From the IMG/VR virus record IMGVR_UViG_3300006072_000068, positions 1-20,606 of that record: a DNA stretch of 20,606 bases. The stretch is one strand, 5' to 3'. Made by a program: the position numbers and the translations under genes. The notes beneath the pieces are model-generated. The model searched no databases. It saw only the letters and a list, made by a program, of their open reading frames with translations, and was not told the DNA's origin. This DNA comes from a virus. Shown here one piece after another: positions 11,860 to 17,096 of the stretch; position 1 is the stretch's first letter; each line of letters opens with the position of its first letter.

Positions 11860-12735
11860 TCATTCCCAATCACAAATGAAAGATTTCATGGTTTTTTCTA
11901 AGGATCGGTAAGACTTTTTGTCAATTACAATAAGCTTGATTTTTGGAAAATATCGAGCCATTCGGGCTATTTTTGTTTTGCTTCTGTCATCCATCCACCC
12001 TTTGACTTCATGGTAAGACTCTGACTCGTCAATCTCTTGCACCAAAAAATCTGGCAAATAACTTACGCAACCTCTTTTTATTCCTTCGAACCAAAAAGTT
12101 TTGGGCTCATGGTCCCAGTCTTTTATCTTGTTGTGTGATTTTAGCCATTGAAGATAGCGAGCATAATTTGCTTCCCATGCCGACCTGAAGAAATGGTTTT
12201 TCCCGCCAATATCTCTCCATGCTCCTTTCCATGAAGCTTTTCTATGCACAACCTGATTCCCATTTTTTGCCCAAGTTCTCAATCGCTTTGAAATCAATTC
12301 GTCTTTTGCTTTTTCATCCATGTTTTTCCACATCAATTTAGACTTTTGAGACAAGATTTCTTTGGTTTCTTCTGAATGCTTAAGGCCGAGCGCACCTCTG
12401 GGATGGCCTTTATCTTGTATTCTTTCTTTTGCTTTTCTGGAAATTTCTTGTCCATTGTTTTTTACCCATTGAGTCATAGGGCAATTTTCAGAATAACGGT
12501 TTTTCATGACTTCAGAATGTTGTGGCCGTTTCCTTCCTTTTAATTTTTCTCCCATAAGTTTTTTGGACCGTTTCATGAACTCGGAATTTTGATTGATTCT
12601 GAGCCCTAATCGAGATGCCTTGTCTCTAACTTGACCTTCTGATTTTGAAAAGTGTTTCATGCACCATGCTTTGCCTTTTTCTGGGTAAAGCTCAATAAAT
12701 TCAACTATTTCAGCTTCTGTCCACGATGACCTCAT
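11860..12735 (-). CDS. Free-standing endonuclease: GcrA/Myb-like N terminus, NUMOD3-like linkers, PD-(D/E)XK domain
   Basis: 291 residues from ATG 12735, which follows TTGAGGG; a TTG at 12789 lacks a ribosome site. Residues 1-45 (SSWTEAEIVEFIELYPEKG, QVRDKASRLGLR) resemble a GcrA/SANT-type DNA-binding helix bundle. Residues about 60-145 are basic, with two HSE-type NUMOD3-like segments (GRKRPQHSEVMKNR, GLKHSEETKEILSQ), known as DNA-binding linkers of homing endonucleases. Residues about 182-260 fit PD-(D/E)XK: Glu188 (RSAWEANYARYL), Asp229 (SYLPDFLV), Glu243 and Lys245 (YHEVKGWMDDRSKTK). It would cut DNA at a long or structured target. It sits alone between divergent promoters and looks locally more AT-rich than neighbours, consistent with an acquired homing gene. 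A branched-DNA resolvase is the alternative. Confidence 0.75.
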   Translation of the reverse strand: MRSSWTEAEIVEFIELYPEKGKAWCMKHFSKSEGQVRDKASRLGLRINQNSEFMKRSKKLMGEKLKGRKRPQHSEVMKNRYSENCPMTQWVKNNGQEISRKAKERIQDKGHPRGALGLKHSEETKEILSQKSKLMWKNMDEKAKDELISKRLRTWAKNGNQVVHRKASWKGAWRDIGGKNHFFRSAWEANYARYLQWLKSHNKIKDWDHEPKTFWFEGIKRGCVSYLPDFLVQEIDESESYHEVKGWMDDRSKTKIARMARYFPKIKLIVIDKKSYRSLEKTMKSFICDWE

Positions 12736-12821
12736 ATAGCCCTCAACAAAATTTAATGGTTTAATCCGATTGAATTTATCACAAAACAAACCAAAGACAC
12801 GTCAAAATAAATGTATTACCT

Positions 12822-12850
12822 TTCCGTTTTGATGTATGATTGAATTATAC
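12822..12850 (+). promoter_or_regulatory. Rightward promoter for replication/packaging operon, with overlapping palindrome
   Basis: TTCCGT (12822-12827), 17-bp spacer, TTATAC (12845-12850). The imperfect palindrome GTATGATTGAATTATAC (12834-12850, one mismatch between 8-bp arms) covers spacer and -10, and is similar to GTACGATTGAAGTAT at 8458 and 11813. On the other strand the same site reads TATAAT (12849-12844), so a back-to-back leftward promoter for the endonuclease gene is possible. Confidence 0.5.
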
Positions 12851-12967
12851 GGGCCTTGGGTTCGTATGAAGTACAATGAAGTTAGGCTAGGGTAGCTCCC
12901 GAAAAGACGGTTCCTCATCGTTCTGCCTACTTTTTTTAATGAGGCTTAACCTTTTGAGGGAAGGACC
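12851..12967 (+). promoter_or_regulatory. 117-bp untranslated leader of the rightward operon, possible structured element
   Basis: No reading frame is seen between the promoter and ATG 12968. GGTTCCTCAT (12909-12918) can pair with ATGAGG-ctt-AACC (12939-12951, 3-nt bulge), its loop holding a T7 run (12931-12937). A weaker pairing TAGGC (12883-12887) with GCCTA would put that T-run after a stem. Two exclusive structures and a T-run just before the ribosome site GAGGGAAGG would suit attenuation or antitermination, but this is only a reading of base pairing by eye. Confidence 0.35.
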
Positions 12968-13165
12968 ATGACAAGAAAACGCAGAATTTTATTGCCCGCT
13001 TTGGAGACTGAAGTATTCGTTCATGATACTGATGGAACGTTACGGATAACTCAGGAAGACGGCGAATACGGGATTATCTTAACAAGAACACAAGCTGACG
13101 ACCTTTCAGCATTTATTGCAGAAAATCTCGTACACCTCCAAGACTTTTATGATCGGGAGGAATGA
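12968..13165 (+). CDS. First gene of rightward operon, small protein of unknown function
   Basis: 65 residues after a strong GAGGGAAGGACC ribosome site. The N terminus is basic (MTRKRRILLPALETEVFVHD), followed by a beta-hairpin-like DGTLRITQEDGEYGIILTRT and a helix QADDLSAFIAENLVHLQDFY. The pattern of a short beta sheet ('VxxxxDGxxxIxQ...IxLTxxQAxxLxxFI') is common in small phage proteins whose function is unknown. The end overlaps the DUF1376 gene by 4 bp (ATGA), and position first after the operator-controlled promoter would suit an early regulator, although no helix-turn-helix is seen. Confidence 0.62.
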   Translation: MTRKRRILLPALETEVFVHDTDGTLRITQEDGEYGIILTRTQADDLSAFIAENLVHLQDFYDREE

Positions 13166-13887
13166 TGCACTTTTACGCGCATAACATCGGAGATTATCGA
13201 AAGGACACTTCGCATCTTTCGCTTCTTGAGCATGGCATCTATCGACAACTCCTCGATTCTTACTATCTGAACGAGCTTCCTCTATCCGGCGATATTGCAA
13301 AACTTATGCGTTCGCATAGCGTTCGCACTGCGGAAGAACAGCAATCGCTTCAAAACGTATTAGATGATTTCTTTGAATTAACAGAAGAGGGATACGTTCA
13401 CAAGCGTTGCGATGAAGTTATTGCTGCTTATCACGGCAAATCTGAGAAAGCTAGAGAGTCAGCAAATGCCCGTTGGCAAAGGGAAGAGTCAAAGAAAAAT
13501 GCGAACGCATTGCAAACGCAATCCGAAGGCAATGCTAACCATAAACCAATAACCATAAACCATAAACCAATAACCAAAAAAGAAATACAGACCCCTGAAG
13601 GGGTTAGTGATGAAGTCTTCAAGGATTACATCAAGCTGAGGAAAGGATTAAAAGCCCCGGTTACTGAAACAGCGATTAAAGGACTTGAGCGCGAAGGTAT
13701 GAAAGCCGGAATGTCGTTGCAACAAGTCATGGAGATTTGTTGCCAGAACGGATGGAGAGGCTTCAAGGCAGACTGGATGAAAGAAAAAGAAGCAAAGAAT
13801 GCAGGAGACCGGAACAGAGAAGTATTATCGGGTTTAACTCGTGGACTTGTAGGAGGAGGGAAAAATGTTGGACTACTTGGAAAGTGA
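13162..13887 (+). CDS. DUF1376 (YdaU-like) replication initiation protein
   Basis: 241 residues. The first 90 residues are DUF1376: HFYAHNIGDYRKDTSHLSLL, EHGIYRQLLDSYYLNELPLS, and VLDDFFELTEEGYVHKRCDE. This winged-helix-like domain is found in phage replication initiators that take the place of lambda O. A Lys/Ala/Asn/Gln-rich linker (about 92-143) with short NHKPIT repeats separates it from a helical C-terminal part (DEVFKDYIKLRKGLKAPVTE, GWRGFKADWMKE) like that seen in the same proteins. It begins with two consecutive ATG codons after GGGAGGA, in an ATGA overlap. It pairs with the next gene, a likely helicase loader. The origin may lie in or near this gene, as in lambdoid phages. Confidence 0.82.
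   Translation: MMHFYAHNIGDYRKDTSHLSLLEHGIYRQLLDSYYLNELPLSGDIAKLMRSHSVRTAEEQQSLQNVLDDFFELTEEGYVHKRCDEVIAAYHGKSEKARESANARWQREESKKNANALQTQSEGNANHKPITINHKPITKKEIQTPEGVSDEVFKDYIKLRKGLKAPVTETAIKGLEREGMKAGMSLQQVMEICCQNGWRGFKADWMKEKEAKNAGDRNREVLSGLTRGLVGGGKNVGLLGK
13538..13578 (+). repeat. Short A/C-rich coding repeats in replication protein linker
   Basis: About 40 bp made of ACCATAAACCAATA-type units (AACCATAAACCAATA, AACCATAAACC, ATAAACCAATAACC) encoding the NHKPITINHKPITKK linker. Direct repeats inside the initiator gene recall the iterons in lambda O, so this is a possible origin, though it may just be slippage in a disordered linker. Confidence 0.5.
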
Positions 13888-14281
13888 TTTTTGCGAACCA
13901 TCCGAAGGGATGGATTACGTCTTTGGACGAATGGGCGCGATTTACGGCGCTGCATTTATGCGCCATTGGGAAGGAGTGGACGTAATGTTGGTTAGGCAGA
14001 CTTGGGAGGAAATGCTCGGAATCTTTTTGACGTACAGGCCCAAGCTTGATTATGCCCTGAAGCACATGGACCCTAAATTCCCTCCTTCGGTTTTGGCATT
14101 CAAGGAGCTTTGCAACGATGGGCCAGCGATACCGCCTAAGCCAGCCCCAAGAATTAAACATCAATCAAAGACCCCTGAGCAGATAGCCAAGGCTCAAAGA
14201 GACAAGGAAGAGGCTCTGGATAAGCTGCGAGAATGGAGTCAAAAGTTAAAGAATCGCCAACAAGTTATGAAGAGCAACTAA
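13865..14281 (+). CDS. Putative replicative helicase loader (lambda P-like role)
   Basis: 138 residues, overlapping the DUF1376 gene by 23 bp. Residues about 14-80 (EGMDYVFGRMGAIYGAAFMR, VDVMLVRQTWEEMLGIFLTY, YALKHMDPKFPPSVLAFKEL) follow a pattern (FxRMxxIYGxxFxxxW, xxxWxxxL, LxxxPPxxxxFxxLC) found in proteins that follow DUF1376/O-like initiators and are regarded as helicase loaders. The C-terminal third is a proline-rich stretch (IPPKPAPRIKHQSKTPEQIA) followed by a charged helix. Gene order gives as much support as sequence. No Walker motif is present, so it is not a DnaC-type AAA loader. Confidence 0.55.
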   Translation: MLDYLESDFCEPSEGMDYVFGRMGAIYGAAFMRHWEGVDVMLVRQTWEEMLGIFLTYRPKLDYALKHMDPKFPPSVLAFKELCNDGPAIPPKPAPRIKHQSKTPEQIAKAQRDKEEALDKLREWSQKLKNRQQVMKSN

Positions 14282-14529
14282 TGAATAACTCAAAGAATGC
14301 GCTTGTTAGAGTCCGAGAGACCTTCCTAAGCGCAGAAACATCACTAACCCTGCCGATGATACGAGAGAGAACTAATCTCTCAAACTCTGCCATTTCAATG
14401 GCCCTTTGCCATTTGTACAGAAACAGATATGTAAGCAGGGAATTGACCGAAAGAACGCATGAGAGGGCCAGAAAAACAATCTGGTCCTATAGATACCATC
14501 CTGAAAAACTACCAAAACAAGAAATCTAG
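14281..14529 (+). CDS. Winged helix-turn-helix small protein
   Basis: 82 residues from ATG 14281, overlapping the previous stop (TAATG); a frame opening at 14233 lies within the upstream gene. Residues about 12-55 (RETFLSAETSLTLPMIRERT, NLSNSAISMALCHLYRNRYV) match the layout of a winged helix: first helix, LTLPMIRERTNLSNSAISMALCHL as helix-turn-helix, then RNRYVSRELT as the wing. The C-terminal region is basic (RARKTIWSYRYHPEKLPKQ). Likely binds DNA. It may be the rightward operon's own regulator, or act in replication. It may recognise the GTATGA-type operators, but this is not shown. Confidence 0.65.
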   Translation: MNNSKNALVRVRETFLSAETSLTLPMIRERTNLSNSAISMALCHLYRNRYVSRELTERTHERARKTIWSYRYHPEKLPKQEI

Positions 14530-14537
14530 GAGAAACC

Positions 14538-14993
14538 ATGACCGAGAACACATTAACCGTAAAAGTTCAAAAGCTTGTTCAAGAAGCTCGACTTCCTGAA
14601 TACGCAACCGATGGATCAGGTTGTTTTGATATCTTTGCAGTGATGAAGGAAACGCAATCCATATATGCGGATATGCCAGTCGCTATTGCAACAGGATTAG
14701 CATTTGAAATTCCTGAAGGATACGTTATGTTGATTTATAGCAGGTCCGGGCATGGTTTCAAAAACTCGGTAAGGCTTGCAAATTGCGTGGGAGTCATTGA
14801 TTCGGACTATCGAGGAGAACTTAAAGTAAAGCTTGCAAAAGATTCTGAATATACACTTTCTCTCAACATCACGCATGGGGACCGTATCGCTCAGGGAATG
14901 ATCGTGCCTATCCCTAAAGTTGAATTTTTTGAAACGACAATGCTTTCTGATACCGACCGAGGAATAGGCGGTTTCGGTTCAACCGGGGCATGA
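14538..14993 (+). CDS. dut: dUTPase (deoxyuridine triphosphatase)
   Basis: 151 residues with all five trimeric-dUTPase motifs: I ATDGSGCFDI (23-32), II YSRSGHGFKN (67-76), III NCVGVIDSDYRGEL (82-95, catalytic Asp88), IV HGDRIAQGMI (near 119-128) and V RGIGGFGSTG (140-149). It hydrolyses dUTP to dUMP and pyrophosphate, keeping uracil out of phage DNA and feeding dTMP synthesis. Motif V, with its Phe that stacks on uracil, is complete. ATG 14538 follows TAGGAGAAACC. Its stop overlaps the next start in an ATGA. Confidence 0.95.
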   Translation: MTENTLTVKVQKLVQEARLPEYATDGSGCFDIFAVMKETQSIYADMPVAIATGLAFEIPEGYVMLIYSRSGHGFKNSVRLANCVGVIDSDYRGELKVKLAKDSEYTLSLNITHGDRIAQGMIVPIPKVEFFETTMLSDTDRGIGGFGSTGA

Positions 14994-15172
14994 CTATGAC
15001 TACTGTAAGCCAAAAAACTAGGGCCAATGGATCTTTTTTGGATGCTGCAGGAAGACTGGTTTCAATCAAAGGGAAACGCTTTTGTGAAAGCTGCAGGGAA
15101 TACAAACCAAAAGACAAAGCCCCGGCTGTAAAGGGCTGGCGCTGTCTGGACTGTAGAGTGGTGAAAAAATGA
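14990..15172 (+). CDS. Small zinc-ribbon protein
   Basis: 60 residues. Four cysteines, Cys32-x2-Cys35 and Cys52-x2-Cys55, frame the basic loop REYKPKDKAPAVKGWR and predict a zinc ribbon. The preceding part (TRANGSFLDAAGRLVSIKGK) is a beta hairpin. It is related in form to small zinc ribbons that bind DNA or polymerase subunits. The start in an ATGA overlap is 14990; ATG 14996 is a second option. It ends by overlapping the next gene start. Function unknown. Confidence 0.62.
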   Translation: MTMTTVSQKTRANGSFLDAAGRLVSIKGKRFCESCREYKPKDKAPAVKGWRCLDCRVVKK

Positions 15173-15393
15173 GCGAACACTTCTTCACATTATCGGCCAG
15201 TCAAGGTGGCCCCGGTTACGTCTCAATAACCGCTTATAGCTGGACTAGAGCGCGTGAAATCATGTTTGGGATATACAACGGGAAATGGGCTTTTCAATAT
15301 GACTCGATAGACCAAATTCATGCAAATGACCAGCTCTGCCTTTTGAAGATAGTTGAAAAGAGAAAGCCGAAAGATGGATCAAGAACAGCATAA
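15169..15393 (+). CDS. Small alpha/beta protein, unknown function
   Basis: 74 residues, coupled upstream by ATGA. SEHFFTLSASQGGPGYVSIT has the form of two beta strands, AYSWTRAREIMFGIYNGKWA a helix with an aromatic patch, and the remaining YDSIDQIHANDQLCLLKIVE another strand plus helix. A pattern of this type (a strand, a G-Y turn, then WxxARExMFxxxxxxWAFQY) is recurrent in small proteins of phage accessory regions. I cannot assign a role. The next gene begins 20 bp before this stop in another frame. Confidence 0.55.
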   Translation: MSEHFFTLSASQGGPGYVSITAYSWTRAREIMFGIYNGKWAFQYDSIDQIHANDQLCLLKIVEKRKPKDGSRTA

Positions 15394-15565
15394 ATATCGT
15401 TGTTTAATTAGGCAACTCTTAAAGTATCGCGCTGAGTGGGGGCTTGAGAAATATCGCTGTTATATCAACGGGCCAAAAGCTGCATGGATGAAAAAACTTA
15501 CTGAAGAGGATTTTGTAGATCAATGGAAAAAAGGAAATCGTGGTAAATCGGGGGATTGGCGATGA
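15374..15565 (+). CDS. Small basic protein in the nin-like region
   Basis: 63 residues from ATG 15374, overlapping the gene before by 20 bp; a TTG at 15353 is the alternative but its ribosome site is poorer. The peptide is basic, with DQEQHKYRCLIRQLLKYRAE, WGLEKYRCYINGPKAAWMKK and DFVDQWKKGNRGKSGDWR. Two cysteines are present but no metal motif is seen. It is coupled to ninB by an ATGA overlap. Its place before ninB is that of small nin-region genes in lambdoid phages, but I cannot match it to a particular one. Confidence 0.55.
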   Translation: MDQEQHKYRCLIRQLLKYRAEWGLEKYRCYINGPKAAWMKKLTEEDFVDQWKKGNRGKSGDWR

Positions 15566-15945
15566 GACGTTATTTTGTTCTGGCCCATGATGAAGCAAGG
15601 GCTAATGCCAAAAAAGCGGTTGAGGAGGCCCCAGACGGCTATGCAGTCGAAGTTAAGCCAATCAAGCGAACGTTGGCACAGAATGCCAAGCTTCACGCTC
15701 TATTGAGCGACATTGCAAGGTATCTTGAGTGGGCTGGTAAACGGCGCGATGTTGAAGTATGGAAGCGCTTACTTACCGCTGCATGGCTTCGTGCTCGTGG
15801 TGAACCGCTGGAAATACTCCCTGCTATTGATGGACATGGAGTAGACATTGTATTTCGAAGAACATCCGAGCTTACAAAGAACGAAATGATTGAGTTGATT
15901 GAATACATACAGGCTTGGGCCATAGATCAGGAAGTGGAAACATGA
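15562..15945 (+). CDS. ninB: NinB-like recombination protein
   Basis: 127 residues from ATG 15562, in an ATGA overlap. The signature KRTLAQNAKLHALLSDIARY (about 37-56) with WAGKRRDVEVWKRLLTAAWL (about 58-77) is NinB (lambda Orf family) and FRRTSELTKNEMIELIEYIQ (about 99-118) follows as the C-terminal helix. Lambda Orf/NinB binds ssDNA and SSB and supplies a RecFOR-like mediator function in phage recombination. It would thus work with the SSB and ERF made from the leftward transcript. Length is close to the family's usual 140 or so residues. Confidence 0.87.
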   Translation: MRRYFVLAHDEARANAKKAVEEAPDGYAVEVKPIKRTLAQNAKLHALLSDIARYLEWAGKRRDVEVWKRLLTAAWLRARGEPLEILPAIDGHGVDIVFRRTSELTKNEMIELIEYIQAWAIDQEVET

Positions 15946-16160
15946 GCATTATTGAAGATAAAGTTTGCAAGAAGATTCAGAAACGGGCTCAACACGGGCT
16001 CAAAAAGTACGGGGTAACGCTAGAACGCGACGACCTGACGGAAGAGCAATGGCTGGTTCATCTTCAGGAAGAGCTGATGGACGCTTGTGGATACATTGAG
16101 GCTTTGCTTTATCGTATGGCCATCATCAAGGCACAAATGAGGCACGATGAACTACCGTAG
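15942..16160 (+). CDS. Small MazG-like helical protein
   Basis: 72 residues from ATG 15942 (ATGA overlap with ninB; an upstream frame at 15915 lies inside ninB). The sequence KKIQKRAQHGLKKYGVTLER, then DDLTEEQWLVHLQEELMDAC and GYIEALLYRMAI follows the pattern of short phage proteins with a (N/H)GLxKYGxTxxRxDLxxxxWLxHLQEELxDAxxYxE core. The EEL-x2-A-x-Y-x-E arrangement recalls the metal-binding helices of MazG/dUTPase-like all-alpha pyrophosphohydrolases. This would complement the dUTPase encoded upstream, but the set of acidic residues is shorter than in true MazG, so activity is uncertain. Confidence 0.6.
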   Translation: MSIIEDKVCKKIQKRAQHGLKKYGVTLERDDLTEEQWLVHLQEELMDACGYIEALLYRMAIIKAQMRHDELP

Positions 16161-16437
16161 CAAGAAACTTCTCGAATCTGTCCGAGATTTCCCCTGTCAA
16201 ATATGCGGAGCTGAAGATGGAACGATTGTGGCTGCACATAGCAATCAAATCATTGATGGCAAGGGTAAAGGGATCAAAGCTCACGATTTTCGTATAGCTG
16301 CCCTCTGCTACCGTTGCCATTCAGAAGTTGACCAAGGAGCAAAATTAAACAGACAGGAAAAGCTCAACATTTGGGAGCTAGCTCACAGGAGGACAATTGG
16401 ACTACTGTTTGAGCGTGGAGTAGTAAAGATTGCCTGA
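16147..16437 (+). CDS. YbcO/DUF1364-like nuclease with zinc site
   Basis: 96 residues, overlapping the previous gene by 14 bp. Cys17-x2-Cys20 (FPCQICGAEDG), His31 (VAAHSNQ) and Cys54-x2-Cys57-His58 (LCYRCHSEVDQG, with Asp62) match the DUF1364/YbcO layout, in which a Cys-x2-Cys, a central AH and a C-x2-C-H-x3-D form a zinc-stabilised HNH-like active site. In lambdoid prophages such genes lie in the nin region, near or in place of rusA, and are thought to process branched DNA. This protein also lies just after a NinB homologue. The C-terminal 30 residues (EKLNIWELAHRRTIGLLFER) are helical. Confidence 0.78.
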   Translation: MNYRSKKLLESVRDFPCQICGAEDGTIVAAHSNQIIDGKGKGIKAHDFRIAALCYRCHSEVDQGAKLNRQEKLNIWELAHRRTIGLLFERGVVKIA

Positions 16438-16456
16438 CTTGAATGGATTGGATATG

Positions 16457-16480
16457 CTGACCGGAATCGGCCAGTTTTTT
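16457..16480 (+). terminator. Candidate intrinsic terminator after the nuclease gene
   Basis: CTGACCG (16457-16463), loop GAAT, CGGCCAG (16468-16474), then six T residues. One A-C mismatch lies in the 7-bp stem, so strength is uncertain. It would separate the replication/recombination genes from the ParB/ABC-GNAT and terminase genes, or work as a partial terminator overcome by antitermination. A further small hairpin (CCCTTCGGGG) lies at about 16511-16520. Confidence 0.55.
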
Positions 16481-16550
16481 CCTTTCTCTGGCGCTGGAAC
16501 CGTAACCAGACCCTTCGGGGATTAAACAAAAGGATAAAAAAGGAAAACTT

Positions 16551-17096
16551 ATGATTACCATCGAATATAGGCCCTTAGAAAGCCTTATCCCTTATGCTCG
16601 AAATTCACGAACTCATTCTGACGAGCAAATCGCGCAAATCGCTGCCAGCATTCAAGAATTTGGTTGGACCAATCCTGTCTTGGTTGATGGGGAAAATGGT
16701 CTTATAGCGGGCCACGGGCGCGTTATGGCTGCGCGTAAACTTGGAATACAAGAAATCCCGAGCATCCAGCTTGCTCATCTAACTGAAGCTCAAAAACGGG
16801 CACTTGTTTTAGCTGACAACAAATTGGCCATGAATGCTGGATGGGATGAATCGCTTTTAAAAATTGAACTTAAAGAACTTGCCAATTATGATTTTAATTT
16901 GGAAATCATAGGCTTTGATTTAATTGAATTAGCTAATTTATTTGATGAAATTCAAGAAGAAGAAAAAGAATTAAAAGAAGAATTGTATTCTGAAGTTTTT
17001 AACGTAATTGTTGAATGCAAAGACGAAGAAGAACAAGAAAAAATTTTTAATCGTTTGGACATCGAGGGATATAAATGCCGAGTTCAAAGTTTGTAA
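16551..17096 (+). CDS. ParB-like nuclease/CTPase domain protein
   Basis: 181 residues. Residues 1-90 are a ParB/sulfiredoxin-type domain: YRPLESLIPYARNSRTHSDE, IAASIQEFGWTNPVLVDGEN, and the key GHGR motif (IAGHGRVMAARKLG, 52-65). Residues about 70-105 (IQLAHLTEAQKRALVLADNK) match the helix found in phage ParB proteins that are fused to or sit by DNA methylases. The C terminus (about 147-181) is a separate small module, SEVFNVIVECKDEEEQ then IFNRLDIEGYKCRV, also seen after such domains. The expected role is DNA binding or CTP/phosphate-based action. No methylase domain follows; instead the ABC-GNAT gene starts 22 bp before this stop. Confidence 0.85.
   Translation: MITIEYRPLESLIPYARNSRTHSDEQIAQIAASIQEFGWTNPVLVDGENGLIAGHGRVMAARKLGIQEIPSIQLAHLTEAQKRALVLADNKLAMNAGWDESLLKIELKELANYDFNLEIIGFDLIELANLFDEIQEEEKELKEELYSEVFNVIVECKDEEEQEKIFNRLDIEGYKCRVQSL

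Noticed and set aside
12736-12789. 18-codon N-terminal extension of the endonuclease from a TTG at 12789
   Set aside because: No ribosome site precedes it, whereas ATG 12735 has GAGGG at good spacing and the domain similarity begins there.
13763-14164. 133-codon open frame on the minus strand
   Set aside because: Lies opposite the DUF1376 gene end and the helicase-loader-like gene, lacks recognisable domains and a ribosome site, and the plus-strand genes are strongly supported.
15983-16006. Direct repeat CGGGCTCAA twice, 12 bp apart
   Set aside because: Inside the MazG-like gene, short, and one pair only; the encoded residues fit the family pattern, so it is probably chance.
16438-16550. 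GC-rich fragment with CCCTTCGGGG hairpin that might be part of a tRNA or small RNA
   Set aside because: No cloverleaf, no T-loop GTTCGA-type sequence and no acceptor pairing can be traced; the simpler reading is the weak terminator plus a small hairpin.
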